This document shows, in pieces, positions 33,488 to 43,367 of a DNA stretch of 50,605 nt; within the stretch, counting starts at the first letter, position 1, and the number at the start of each line of letters is the position of its first letter. Below the pieces are notes generated by a model. It searched no databases, was not told the DNA's origin, and saw only the letters and a list, made by a program, of their open reading frames with translations. The DNA lies in the NCBI GenBank assembly GCA_023665145.1, contig JAMPEM010000013.1, forward strand, positions 1 through 50,605, given 5' to 3'. The stretch comes from Bacteroides sp. Lineage in GTDB: Bacteria > Bacteroidota > Bacteroidia > Bacteroidales > Muribaculaceae. Both the position numbers and the translations under genes were made by a program.

Positions 33488-34492
33488 TCACAACCAACCC
33501 TCTTTCCTATACCATGCCACCGCCCTTTTTATCCCCTCTTCAAGCGACACTTTTGCCTCAAACCCAAAATCCCGGCGAGCCTTACCCGTATCTACAGCCC
33601 AATTTCGCTGCTTCATGATGTTATATTTATCACGATTCAATGTGGAGGGTCGCATCCTTGCCACTCCCCATTTCTCTGCAATGGCTGATACAGCTTTTAC
33701 TGCCCAAAGCGGCATACAAATTGGCAATACCAAACGCTTTTTCAATGCCTCGGCCGATAATTTCCGAAACTCCTTCTGTGTATAACTCCTGGTCTCGGCT
33801 ATATTATAAGTTTCTCCCGTTGGTGCATCCTGAAGTGCATCGAACACAGCCCGAGCCAAATCCTCTACATACAAAAATGACAATAATTGTTTTCGATACC
33901 CCACAGAGAAATCAAATCCCTTTGATATCGATTTGAACATCAAAAAATAATCTCTGTCACGCGGACCATATAACCCGGTTGCCCGAAATATGATATGCGG
34001 TATACCACTCTCTGCAAGCCACATCTCAGCCTTTAATTTCGACGCTCCGTATCTGGTGTTCGGTGTCGGTATCTTTTCCTCCGTAAATGGACTATACCCT
34101 TTCTCATCTCCGGGACCTACTGCAGATAACGAGGATATGAACAACAGTTTTTCCGGAACAAGATCCGTCTTCTTCAAAGCTTCCGTAAAATCACGAAGAT
34201 ACCCATAGTTAATCTTGGAAAACATCATGAAGTTAAGACACTTCGTTGCACCCAGATTATACACGATATAATCCCAACGCTGACCCTCAGGCAATGCCGC
34301 AACAAGTGTGTCCGCCAGTGTGGAAGGATTCTCAAAATCAAACACTACAAACTTTATGCAACTGTCAGTGAGATATTTACGTGACGTACTCTCCCTAACA
34401 CCGGCATATACTTCATATCCTCGACGAAGGGCCTCTTCCACAATAAATCCTCCGGCAAATCCACCTGCTCCCACTATCAGAACTCTCTTCAT
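33488..34492 (-). CDS. NAD-dependent epimerase/dehydratase
   Basis: 334 residues of extended SDR type. Nucleotide motif GAGGFAGG is at 8-15, and the catalytic dyad is Tyr148 and Lys152 (YGASK) with Ser119-122 nearby. The C-terminal half has the usual substrate domain (about 170-300). It probably modifies a nucleotide sugar for envelope glycans, but the substrate is unknown. It is co-oriented with a polysaccharide deacetylase 38 bp upstream. Confidence 0.9.
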   Translation of the reverse strand: MKRVLIVGAGGFAGGFIVEEALRRGYEVYAGVRESTSRKYLTDSCIKFVVFDFENPSTLADTLVAALPEGQRWDYIVYNLGATKCLNFMMFSKINYGYLRDFTEALKKTDLVPEKLLFISSLSAVGPGDEKGYSPFTEEKIPTPNTRYGASKLKAEMWLAESGIPHIIFRATGLYGPRDRDYFLMFKSISKGFDFSVGYRKQLLSFLYVEDLARAVFDALQDAPTGETYNIAETRSYTQKEFRKLSAEALKKRLVLPICMPLWAVKAVSAIAEKWGVARMRPSTLNRDKYNIMKQRNWAVDTGKARRDFGFEAKVSLEEGIKRAVAWYRKEGWL

Positions 34493-34530
34493 CTCTTATG
34501 TCCCTATTTCTGCAATCTTCCTGTTTTATC

Positions 34531-35163
34531 TCATTCCACACTCCCCGTTATCTCCTCCAATGTCACCGGCTCATACCCTGATTCCTTGAGCCATCTTAAC
34601 GACTCGGGAAGTGCCGTCCGCAGCTTGTCAATAGCCCGCAATGAGTCGTGAAATACAATTATGCTTCCCGGTCGGGTATACCGCTTTACATTCTCCACTA
34701 TTTGCTTCGCATCCACTCTCCTGCTATAATCACGAGTCACAAGGTCATACATCACTATCTTATACCCCTGACGCAACGCTGAAAGTTGGCCGCTTCGCAA
34801 TATTCCATGAGGCGGACGGAAGAATCTCGTCTCTATCCACCTTTTCGCTTCCGACACATCCGTCATATATTCTCCCGTACCACAATGAATCCCCTGGATA
34901 TGGTGCATAGTATGATTACCTATACTATGTCCCTCAGACCCTATCATTTCATAAAGCTCGGGATATTTTCTGACATTATCCCCCACCATGAAGAAGGACG
35001 CCTTGACATCATGTTCCCGCAATATCCTCAAAAGCTCCGGTGTCGACTCCGGGATTGGGCCGTCATCAAAGGTCAGCATCACCTGCTTCCCTTTAGATTT
35101 AAAACGGAATAACGAACCCGGAAACAACGCCCGGAAAATACGCGGCGGTCGTTCTATCAGCAT
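34531..35163 (-). CDS. Polysaccharide deacetylase (NodB homology, CE4)
   Basis: 210 residues, a bare catalytic domain. Motif 1 is TFDDGP (31-36, Asp33/Asp34), motif 2 HTMHH (84-88, metal ligands His84 and His88), and motif 3 RPPHG (116-120). It removes acetyl groups from amino sugars of an envelope glycan. I see no signal peptide, which is unusual if the target is extracytoplasmic. It follows DUF2723 copy 2 by 15 bp, suggesting work on the same glycan. Confidence 0.92.
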   Translation of the reverse strand: MLIERPPRIFRALFPGSLFRFKSKGKQVMLTFDDGPIPESTPELLRILREHDVKASFFMVGDNVRKYPELYEMIGSEGHSIGNHTMHHIQGIHCGTGEYMTDVSEAKRWIETRFFRPPHGILRSGQLSALRQGYKIVMYDLVTRDYSRRVDAKQIVENVKRYTRPGSIIVFHDSLRAIDKLRTALPESLRWLKESGYEPVTLEEITGSVE

Positions 35164-35178
35164 CCTGTCACGACTCTG

Positions 35179-38100
35179 TTATTGTGCCATCTCAGGATGT
35201 CTCTTCACATATTCCTCAGCCACGCGCTTCGACCTTGCCCGATCCACCTTTTTATAGTTCGGATTATCCTTCAACATCTCCTCACTGCCTCCGTTGCTCA
35301 GATAATAATCAAGCACTTCATTAAACATTGAGTCGATATTACGTTCCATCTCGCTGGTCTCAGCATACTCTGCCGGGCTCAACCCTTGAAGCGTAGCAAC
35401 TATCTCTGCATATTTAAGCACCTCCTCAGTGTATTGCATCACATCGCCACCGGCGGAGGCATCCGATACATCATAGTCGGGAACACGTGCACCTTTAAAC
35501 ACCTCGTAACTCTTCTGAAGCTCGGCAAGGTTCAGCCCGTACGGTTTCAGAATCTTTTCCACCGCAGTGCGCTTACCCCCAAATTGCTCATAAAGCTCCA
35601 CTATACGATAATATTGATATGGCGCATAAGTACTCTCAAGGGTAAAACTCGGATTGCCAAACTGCATCTGCATCAATCTAACATATGCCACATAGACTGC
35701 ATAACGGTTAAGCAGCATATCAAGCATTGAGAGTGCCTTCGATGTGAGTTTCGGATCATTAAGCCTCTGCTTGGTTCCAAGTTCTCCATAAATCTCGGCT
35801 CCGGCAATTGCATTTCCAAGGGTGTACTTATATGCCTTCTCTCCCACCATCTTATCAAAGAGATTGACAGCCACAAGCGCCTTGCGGTATTTATCATCGG
35901 CCTTCTTCCTGTCTCCATTCTCCGCGGCTATATCACCCTCCGCGATAAGCTGCGTGGCAAGCTCTATGATTGACGATCTGACGGTAGTTATCATTCGCCC
36001 GGCGGTCTCGTCAAAATATGGCACTTTGCCATTTTTGATATCCGCTCCACCCCATCGATATTTCCGGGTTATGACATCGTATGCCTTGTCCGTGCGGGTC
36101 GCATAGTCGGGTTGCATCGTCGGCACAAGCTGATGCGTCATACCCGTACCTCGCATAAAGTCGTCAAGTCCAAGATAATACTCATTCCCTACCGTGATAC
36201 ACCAATATATCGGTCGTGGCCATCCGTTGGCTGCATTCGTCGCAATGATATCAAGCATCATAACTTCACTCATAGTCAGATAGCCCCTCTGCCCGGAAGT
36301 CGGAGTCTGTGTCAAATCTATTGCTATCTCATTGACAAGCCGAGCTGTATCTTCCGGAGCAACAAGGCCACGAGCCACCACCGCCTTCTTGTCGACAGGT
36401 ATCGTCACTATGGAGGTCGGAATGGTTGGATATGGATAATCATTTATCTTATACTCTCCGGAATAAAGTTTCTTAAGTGCCTCCGTTGCCGGCATCGGTG
36501 TCCTCACTCGAGTGTCGAATACCACTACGCCAAGCTTGTCATATGCATAATCTTCCGGCTTGGCTTGTATCTCTATCGGCTTGGAATCGTAGGCCGGGAC
36601 AAGCTGCTGGTTAGTATACCATGCAGAATTCAGATACGATAAATTGATTATTCTGACATCCGGTCTTACTCCCTCCACTTCCTGTGCATACCACAAGGGG
36701 AATGTGTCATTGTCACCATTACAGAATACTATCGCGTTCGGCTCAAGACTCTCCAGATAATTCACCGCATAATCTCTTGCCGCATATCGGCCGCTGCGAT
36801 CATGGTCATCCCACGTCTGACTCACCATCTGTACCGGAATGACAAGACCCAACAGGCACGCAAGTGCCGCACTGTAGATTGATATCTTGCTTAGATATTT
36901 CGGCTCATCGGTCATGCTCGGTAATTGCTCCGGCTCCTCCTTTGCTCCGCGAGGTAATTTCACTGTCGCTGCATCTTCTTTAAGATCCTCCACCGTCCGT
37001 GACTCCTTCTTGAACATTTTTCCACCGACCATCCATACCAGAATCCGCCACAATCCCGCTACTCCCATTCCTATCCATATCGCATAAGCATAAAAGCTTC
37101 CGGCAAAGGCGTAATCACGTTCGCGCGGTTGCATTGGTGTCTGATTCAAATACAACACAATAGCTATGCCGGTCATAAAGAACAGGAAGAATATTACCCA
37201 GAACTGTTCAATCCCCCGACGCCCGGCAAAGGCCTGCCAAAGCAATCCTATCAAGCCTAAAATCAGAGGTAGCATGTAATATGTATTGTGTCCTTTGTTC
37301 CCTTTCCCGAGATTCTCCGGCAAAAGGCTCTGGTCACCCAAACGAGGATTGTCTATGAAGGGGATACCCGATATCCAGTTACCGGCATCAAGCTCCTGCT
37401 GTTGATTGAGCAAATCATTCTGACGCCCGGCAAAATTCCACATGAAATAACGCAAATACATGTGGTTGAGCTGATAATTGATAAAATATGCCAGATTTTG
37501 CGAGAATGTCGGTTTATATGCTACCTTCTGAGGATAGAACACAGTATTCGATACCTCATTATACTGTGGCTCACGTCGTGTATCAAGCTCTGCCACTTCC
37601 TCTCCGCTTATTGCATCTATGGCGTTCAACGTCTTAAGATTTTCAGGAAGTGTGTCAAGGTTTACCCATCTGCCGTATTCCGCACGATGTGCACTGCTGT
37701 ACAAACGCGGGAACAACATATTCAGCTCCGGATTGTATTTAGGCTCCGGATTACGGTCTTTCTTAACATAGAAATCTCGTCCGGACATTGCCAACGACTG
37801 ATTATGATTAATCTCCGATTCGTCCAGATAACCAAGCTGCGATTCGGGCGCAACTCCTTTCACACCTTTGGCATACAATACCTTCCCCGGATTCTGAATA
37901 CCACGATACTCCGGTGTGGTAAGCGTAATGGGAGTTCCATCCTCTCTTGCCGATAGTGTATCCACACGTGTCCCTATCATCTCCTGCTGCAGCCCTGCAT
38001 CAAAGGTCTGTCCGTAAATTAAGGGATTCTCACCATACTGCTCACGGTTAAGATATGACGCAAGGTCAAACACATTGTCCGGAGCATTCTGATTCATCGG

Positions 38101-39216
38101 AGTATGAGCATTAGAACGTATCAAAATCAATGCGTATGATGAATACCCTACAAAAATCACCGCTACGCTCCACATTACAAGTGAAAGAATTCTTACAGGT
38201 AATCCACCTCTCCCTTTAGCATAATAAAGATACCCTGCCAAGCAAACAGTAAGGATGATTCCCAACCACACTCCGTCTCCTATGAACAACATCCCGGAAA
38301 GCGTCACGGCAAGCACAAACGAAACAATGATTCCAATAGCTGAACGTTGCATCGACAGCTCTCGCAGTGCCCATATAAAGACAATTACTGTCAGAATACC
38401 ATAAATCAGCACTCCACTGTTGAAACTCATTCTGAAACTATTCACAAAGGTCAACTCAAAAACCTGAGCCACTTTGATGAATCCCGGAACAAGACCATAA
38501 AGCACCAATACAATTATAGAGAAAGATACAAGCAGACACAGAAGTGATTTCACCACATCCATTTGCTTGAATTTCCTATACGCAAATACAAGTACTATGG
38601 CTGGTATACAAAGAAGGTTGAGCAAATGAACCGCCACACTTACTCCGATGATATACGCTATAAGAATCAAATATCGGTCAGAATGTGGCTGGTCTGCCCT
38701 ATTCTCCCATTTTAGTATCAACCAGAAAACCAGTGCCGTACAGAATGAAGAGAAGGCGTAAACCTCACCCTCCACTGCGGAAAACCAAAACGTGTCACTC
38801 CAGCAATATGCCAACGATCCGACTGCCGCTGAGCCGAAAATCACCAACATCTGTTGTAGAGATATCTCCTCACGTTGTTTGTCTCTCACCACCAATCGTC
38901 TCACCAAATGCGATATTGTCCAGAACAACAATAAGATGGTAAGTGCACTCAATAACCCCGACATGGCATTGACCATCACCGAAACATTTGCCGCATCCGG
39001 TGCAAAATTCGCAAAGAATCGCGCGGTCAACATAAAAATCGGGTTGCCGGGTGGATGTCCCACTTCAAGCTTGTCAGCTTGGATTATAAACTCTCCACAG
39101 TCCCAATATGACGCAGTTGGCTCCAAAGTGAGCCAATAAGTGGCAAGCGCGATGGCAAAAACTATCCATCCGCCGGCGTTATTTATCAGATTATATCGTT
39201 TTGTCAGCATATTCAA
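35179..39216 (-). CDS. DUF2723 giant membrane protein (GT-C-like), copy 2
   Basis: 1345 residues. It has the same layout as copy 1: YWDCGEF (37-43), HPPGNP (54-59), multiple helices to about 350, a second helical cluster near 640-720, PRERDYAFAGSFY, and CNGDNDTFPLWYAQEVEGVRPDV. The C-terminal 450 residues are soluble with helical repeats. It is longer than copy 1 by 164 residues, mostly inserts. Probably a lipid-linked-sugar glycosyltransferase, inferred from family. It has its own promoter at 39221-39250 and leads a unit with the deacetylase and epimerase. Confidence 0.88.
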   Translation of the reverse strand: MNMLTKRYNLINNAGGWIVFAIALATYWLTLEPTASYWDCGEFIIQADKLEVGHPPGNPIFMLTARFFANFAPDAANVSVMVNAMSGLLSALTILLLFWTISHLVRRLVVRDKQREEISLQQMLVIFGSAAVGSLAYCWSDTFWFSAVEGEVYAFSSFCTALVFWLILKWENRADQPHSDRYLILIAYIIGVSVAVHLLNLLCIPAIVLVFAYRKFKQMDVVKSLLCLLVSFSIIVLVLYGLVPGFIKVAQVFELTFVNSFRMSFNSGVLIYGILTVIVFIWALRELSMQRSAIGIIVSFVLAVTLSGMLFIGDGVWLGIILTVCLAGYLYYAKGRGGLPVRILSLVMWSVAVIFVGYSSYALILIRSNAHTPMNQNAPDNVFDLASYLNREQYGENPLIYGQTFDAGLQQEMIGTRVDTLSAREDGTPITLTTPEYRGIQNPGKVLYAKGVKGVAPESQLGYLDESEINHNQSLAMSGRDFYVKKDRNPEPKYNPELNMLFPRLYSSAHRAEYGRWVNLDTLPENLKTLNAIDAISGEEVAELDTRREPQYNEVSNTVFYPQKVAYKPTFSQNLAYFINYQLNHMYLRYFMWNFAGRQNDLLNQQQELDAGNWISGIPFIDNPRLGDQSLLPENLGKGNKGHNTYYMLPLILGLIGLLWQAFAGRRGIEQFWVIFFLFFMTGIAIVLYLNQTPMQPRERDYAFAGSFYAYAIWIGMGVAGLWRILVWMVGGKMFKKESRTVEDLKEDAATVKLPRGAKEEPEQLPSMTDEPKYLSKISIYSAALACLLGLVIPVQMVSQTWDDHDRSGRYAARDYAVNYLESLEPNAIVFCNGDNDTFPLWYAQEVEGVRPDVRIINLSYLNSAWYTNQQLVPAYDSKPIEIQAKPEDYAYDKLGVVVFDTRVRTPMPATEALKKLYSGEYKINDYPYPTIPTSIVTIPVDKKAVVARGLVAPEDTARLVNEIAIDLTQTPTSGQRGYLTMSEVMMLDIIATNAANGWPRPIYWCITVGNEYYLGLDDFMRGTGMTHQLVPTMQPDYATRTDKAYDVITRKYRWGGADIKNGKVPYFDETAGRMITTVRSSIIELATQLIAEGDIAAENGDRKKADDKYRKALVAVNLFDKMVGEKAYKYTLGNAIAGAEIYGELGTKQRLNDPKLTSKALSMLDMLLNRYAVYVAYVRLMQMQFGNPSFTLESTYAPYQYYRIVELYEQFGGKRTAVEKILKPYGLNLAELQKSYEVFKGARVPDYDVSDASAGGDVMQYTEEVLKYAEIVATLQGLSPAEYAETSEMERNIDSMFNEVLDYYLSNGGSEEMLKDNPNYKKVDRARSKRVAEEYVKRHPEMAQ

Positions 39217-39220
39217 TCTG

Positions 39221-39250
39221 CAAAATTACAAAAAAATTCCGTTTCAACAA
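39221..39250 (-). promoter_or_regulatory. Promoter of DUF2723 copy 2
   Basis: On the minus strand a TTG at 39250-39248 is followed by 19 nt and TAATTTTG (39228-39221). The predicted start lies at or next to the ATG at 39216, so the transcript may be leaderless, or translation begins at the next ATG (39210). Confidence 0.6.
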
Positions 39251-39274
39251 TTACCCATATCCGATTACCTCAAT

Positions 39275-40642
39275 TCAACGCGTTACAGAATATAATGTAC
39301 CGTCAGAAAGCTCGGTGGCTATCTCCACACCGGAAGGAATATCTTCTGCCCTTCTTACGGCCTTACCATCACACCTCGTTATGCTGTACCCTCGCGACAA
39401 AGTACGAGCCGGGCTGTAAGCTGATATTACTTGCTCCACACCCGCCAACCGCTCATCCATACGCCCCAAAACAGCAAGCGAGCGATCTTTGACCTGTCCG
39501 GAAAAGGTGTCAAGCCTCATCATCTCCGGTTTCAGCCGCTGTGAGGCAAGCATGGGCAAAATTGTTGTTATATGATTCAGTCGTTGTTGGTATCGTTCAA
39601 GTCTTGATTTCCCGATTGTGGGTATTATAGCGCCAAGACGAGTCAAATCGCTCATCCCTTTCTGTACACGTCCTGTGACAAGTGCCGGGAGCATGGCTCC
39701 AAGTTGTGCCACTCTCCTCATCTCCCCGTTGACATATTCCGATGCGTATCGTGTGATGGCATTGACAAGAGTCTCTGCTCGATTGAGCCAGTCTGCGGCT
39801 CTTTCTACAAAAAAGGCCGCCACTCCTGTCGGTGTCTTGATTCGGGTATGTGCTATCTCGTCAAGCACGGTTCTATCCCTTTCATGTCCGATGCCTACCA
39901 CGATAGGCAACGGGAATGTAGCAACTGCCCGTGCCAATTCATATTCATCAAATCCCGCAAGATCCGTTGTTGCGCCTCCACCTCGTATGATGACCACACA
40001 ATCCCAAAAATCTATCGACTCCTCAATCCGGCTCAATGCGGCTCTTATTGAGGATGATGTGTTGTCCCCTTGCAGAACAGCCTCAAAAAGATGCGGATAG
40101 AACACAGTCCCGGAGGCATTATTAGTCAACTGATCCTGAAAGTCGCCGTAACCGGCCGCTCCTCTTGAGGATATGACTGCTATGCGCTGAGGCACCGCCG
40201 GCATCTCTCTACGTTTGTTCCAATCAAGAACACCTTCTCTTTTGAGGCGTTCAAGTATCTCTCTGCGCAAACGCGCCATGTCTCCCAATGTATACGAAGG
40301 ATCAATATCGCGTATATTGAACGAAAGTCCGTACAGAGGATGATTCCCGGCCATACCGCCAACCATCACCTTGAGTCCGGTCACTATATATGACCCGGTG
40401 GCATCGTAAAATTTCTTCTGTAAATAATGAAGGGTGTTGCGCCAAATGTTGGCTCTCATTTTGGCTATAGTCTGCCCGGTCTCATTCTTCTCCACAAGCT
40501 CCATGTAGAGATGTCCTCCCGACTCTCTTACATCTACAAGCTCCGCCGTAACCCATAATCCTCTGCCGGCCGGCGACGTGCTTACAGCATAACTTATCTC
40601 TTGCTGAAGCTGACTTAACGTGTAAGCTGTAGGCTGTGACAT
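39275..40642 (-). CDS. xseA: Exodeoxyribonuclease VII large subunit
   Basis: 455 residues. The N-terminal OB fold covers about 5-105 (LWVTAELVDVRESGGHLYMEL). The catalytic region carries AVISSRGAAGYGDF (about 151-164), VVIIRGGGATTDLAGFDE and PIVVGIGHERDRTVLDEIAHTR. It degrades single-stranded DNA in complex with XseB. No xseB-like ORF follows within this window; the next gene is DUF2723. The preceding gene is DUF4831, 25 bp away. Confidence 0.95.
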   Translation of the reverse strand: MSQPTAYTLSQLQQEISYAVSTSPAGRGLWVTAELVDVRESGGHLYMELVEKNETGQTIAKMRANIWRNTLHYLQKKFYDATGSYIVTGLKVMVGGMAGNHPLYGLSFNIRDIDPSYTLGDMARLRREILERLKREGVLDWNKRREMPAVPQRIAVISSRGAAGYGDFQDQLTNNASGTVFYPHLFEAVLQGDNTSSSIRAALSRIEESIDFWDCVVIIRGGGATTDLAGFDEYELARAVATFPLPIVVGIGHERDRTVLDEIAHTRIKTPTGVAAFFVERAADWLNRAETLVNAITRYASEYVNGEMRRVAQLGAMLPALVTGRVQKGMSDLTRLGAIIPTIGKSRLERYQQRLNHITTILPMLASQRLKPEMMRLDTFSGQVKDRSLAVLGRMDERLAGVEQVISAYSPARTLSRGYSITRCDGKAVRRAEDIPSGVEIATELSDGTLYSVTR

Positions 40643-40667
40643 ATAATAATCTGTAAGTATGCCGATT

Positions 40668-41744
40668 CTATTCTTTTGTCACTTCACTTATCTCTATCAA
40701 TGCTCCGGTAGCCGGATTAAAAGTGGCATAACTCGGTGACTTCTTGTCGGTAAACAAGGCTGGAGCCAAACCGAAAACCGTACCAAACTGAGCTATCTGC
40801 AATTCCTCCTCAAGAAGCGTATCGTTTTTACAACTTATATTTAGCGAAACTCCGGCCGGAATTGCATAAATTACAGCATCTTTCGGTATTTGCTTCTCAT
40901 TCCCTTTCTCATCCTTGGGTAGAATGGCCGGAGAGATTTCTTTCAACGTAGCTTTTACTTCCCAACCGCTCAAATCATCCTTATCTACAAACCCCGCAAA
41001 ATCACTCATACGGAACACCGTCACAGTCCCCTCTTCCTCAGGAACATATGAAAACCGCCGGCTTACCGTTTCCTCTATCTCCACCCCTTTGAAGGCACGC
41101 GCTATCGCTTCCTCCTGAGCACTGAGCTGCTCAAGCATAAGCTCCAACTGTCGGCCATCTGTTGGCATCGTCTCTGCAGTGCCACGGCTCAGCGACAGGC
41201 GCGAATCTCTTACCTCCATCATTGTCTCTGACAAAAGCTGAGCCTGCTTGGCCGAGCTTTGTGATGAAAGGAAATCCTCATTGACATAATCAAGATATTG
41301 CTTAAGGTTTGGCATCTGCGGTGCAGACGCCGGACGATACAGCACCGGAGGAACCTGTTTCGGCGGCATTGCATTGATGGATTGCAACATACCGTCATCA
41401 TCAACATAAATACTTGTTAATACACCGGGCTTCAGCTGCATGAGATAACGCTGCTCCGGATCAGCTACACCACTAATCCAAACCTTAACATCCGTTATCT
41501 CCCATAACTCCTCATCCTCACGTATCACATCTTCTGTGCCGAAATACCGTTTGGCGTATTGCCAATAAGGCCCGGCCTGCCTGACAATATGACGTGCAGT
41601 CACGTCAATATTTATTTGCGTTTTAGGCAATGTATATACCAGCCCGTATTCATTATGCTTGTCGGCAGTCAATTTCTTCGTCTGCTGAGCATAGACAGCC
41701 ATGGTGAACAACGTCAATGCTGCTATTATAAGAATCTTTTTCAT
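40668..41744 (-). CDS. DUF4831 secreted protein
   Basis: 358 residues with a signal peptide (MKKILIIAALTLFTMAVYAQQ). The body is a mixed alpha/beta domain (about 30-350) with GLVYTLPKTQINIDV and YVDDDGMLQSIN. The central helix (about 160-235) is Gln/Glu rich. Function unknown. Exported, probably periplasmic or outer-membrane associated. It lies between nnr (63 bp) and xseA (25 bp) in a mixed operon. Confidence 0.87.
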   Translation of the reverse strand: MKKILIIAALTLFTMAVYAQQTKKLTADKHNEYGLVYTLPKTQINIDVTARHIVRQAGPYWQYAKRYFGTEDVIREDEELWEITDVKVWISGVADPEQRYLMQLKPGVLTSIYVDDDGMLQSINAMPPKQVPPVLYRPASAPQMPNLKQYLDYVNEDFLSSQSSAKQAQLLSETMMEVRDSRLSLSRGTAETMPTDGRQLELMLEQLSAQEEAIARAFKGVEIEETVSRRFSYVPEEEGTVTVFRMSDFAGFVDKDDLSGWEVKATLKEISPAILPKDEKGNEKQIPKDAVIYAIPAGVSLNISCKNDTLLEEELQIAQFGTVFGLAPALFTDKKSPSYATFNPATGALIEISEVTKE

Positions 41745-41807
41745 GATTTTGTTTATTAAAAACCCCGTCGTTTAAGGACGCTCCTACGGAATCTGCTCTG
41801 AAGGGGA

Positions 41808-43322
41808 CTATCCTCTTGCCTCAGCCAGTGCCAGACCGAGTTTGTTTGCAATATCTCCGGCTGTCACACCATCTTCTCCCACTTCCGCTGCCGCAAGATC
41901 ACCGGCTAACCCGTGAATGAAGACTCCAAGTGTAGCTGCATGTTCGGGCAAATACCCTTGTGCCACAAACGATGCTATGACACCGGTTAGCACATCACCG
42001 CTGCCCGCTGTCGCCATTCCCGGATTACCCGTACCATTGAAATATACCGTACCGGTTGGACGCACTATCGCTGTATGATGCCCCTTAAGCACTACCACTA
42101 TATTATAATATTTTGCCACCTCAACAGCCTTGCGGAGACGTTCCTCGCCACTGCGTTGCTCGCCAAACAAACGGTCAAACTCTCCTATGTGAGGTGTTAT
42201 GACTGTCTTGGTTGGCAACAGACGCAACAATGCCGGGCGTTTCACGATGCAATTAAGAGCGTCGGCATCAAGCACCAATGGTGATTGGCAATGCTTGAGC
42301 AGGGATTCAAGAGCATCTACAGTGGAATCGTGAGTACCAAGTCCGGGACCACAGGCCACTACTTGATGTGCGTGATGTACCGACATATCTGTGATATACC
42401 GGTCATTTCGGTCCGGTTCAAACATCGCCTCCGGAACAGCCGTCTGAACAATCTCAATGCCACATTTGGCTGAATGTACCGTGGCAAGTCCGGCCCCGCT
42501 TCGCAACACACCCCGTGTGCAGAGCACAGCCGCTCCCATCATCCCCATGCTGCCCGCAAAGAGGAGTGCTGAGCCGTAATCACGCTTGGCACTATATGGC
42601 TGACGCGGTTTAAGTAACGGCTTGACACTACGTTTCTCTATGAGCATAAACTCCGAAGGAGTCTTCTTGATAATTTCCTTATCAAGATCAATGTCAATAA
42701 GTTTACAATCACCTACTGCCTCTGCGTTCTCTTCGAAAAAGAAGCTAAGACGCGGAAGTTGAAACGCAAGCGTGAGATTGGCATGCACCATATCTCTGAT
42801 ATGCGTCTCATTATTCCATTCCCCGAATAGTCCCGAAGGCATATCGATACTTATTATGTAAGCATCGCTCTCATTGATGTATCGGGCAAGAGCCACAAAT
42901 CCTCCCTCAAGCGGTCGATTGAGTCCGGAGCCGAACAGTCCGTCGATTACCACATCTCCTTTCCCAAGTATGGGTGGTGTAAATTCCCTTGTCACCTCGG
43001 TAAAATCCACCGTGTCCAATTCAAGGAGTCGCTCTTTTTCCACCTTACAATCATGAGAAAGTTTGCCGGTTACATTAAAAAGGAAAACCTCGACATGCTT
43101 GTATCCTTGCTCCATCAATCGACGAGAAACGGCAAGTGCGTCACCACCGTTATTTCCCGGTCCGGCCACAACAACTATACGCCGTCCGGGCAGGAATCGG
43201 CTCATTATTTCTACAGTGACTGCTTCGGCAGCCCGTTCCATCAGCTCTACCGAATCTATCCCCTGCGCTACACACGTTGCCCTGTCTATTTCTCTTATGG
43301 TGTTAGAATTGAATATCTTCAT
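41808..43322 (-). CDS. nnr: Bifunctional NAD(P)HX epimerase / ADP-dependent dehydratase
   Basis: 504 residues. The N-terminal epimerase domain (about 1-215) has AGPGNNGGDALAVSRR near 54-67. The C-terminal dehydratase domain (about 230-504) has GNPGMATAGSGDVLTG near 440-450 with the catalytic Asp. It repairs hydrated NADH and NADPH in the cytosol. It follows the tonB-like gene by 45 bp. Confidence 0.95.
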   Translation of the reverse strand: MKIFNSNTIREIDRATCVAQGIDSVELMERAAEAVTVEIMSRFLPGRRIVVVAGPGNNGGDALAVSRRLMEQGYKHVEVFLFNVTGKLSHDCKVEKERLLELDTVDFTEVTREFTPPILGKGDVVIDGLFGSGLNRPLEGGFVALARYINESDAYIISIDMPSGLFGEWNNETHIRDMVHANLTLAFQLPRLSFFFEENAEAVGDCKLIDIDLDKEIIKKTPSEFMLIEKRSVKPLLKPRQPYSAKRDYGSALLFAGSMGMMGAAVLCTRGVLRSGAGLATVHSAKCGIEIVQTAVPEAMFEPDRNDRYITDMSVHHAHQVVACGPGLGTHDSTVDALESLLKHCQSPLVLDADALNCIVKRPALLRLLPTKTVITPHIGEFDRLFGEQRSGEERLRKAVEVAKYYNIVVVLKGHHTAIVRPTGTVYFNGTGNPGMATAGSGDVLTGVIASFVAQGYLPEHAATLGVFIHGLAGDLAAAEVGEDGVTAGDIANKLGLALAEARG

Positions 43323-43367
43323 ATTTGTAGTGTTGGCTTTATGCCACTTATTCTAATAACATTGTAA

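Noticed and set aside
36112-37956. Plus-strand open frames opposite DUF2723 copy 2
   Set aside because: They are Cys/His/Ile-rich shadow frames without domains.
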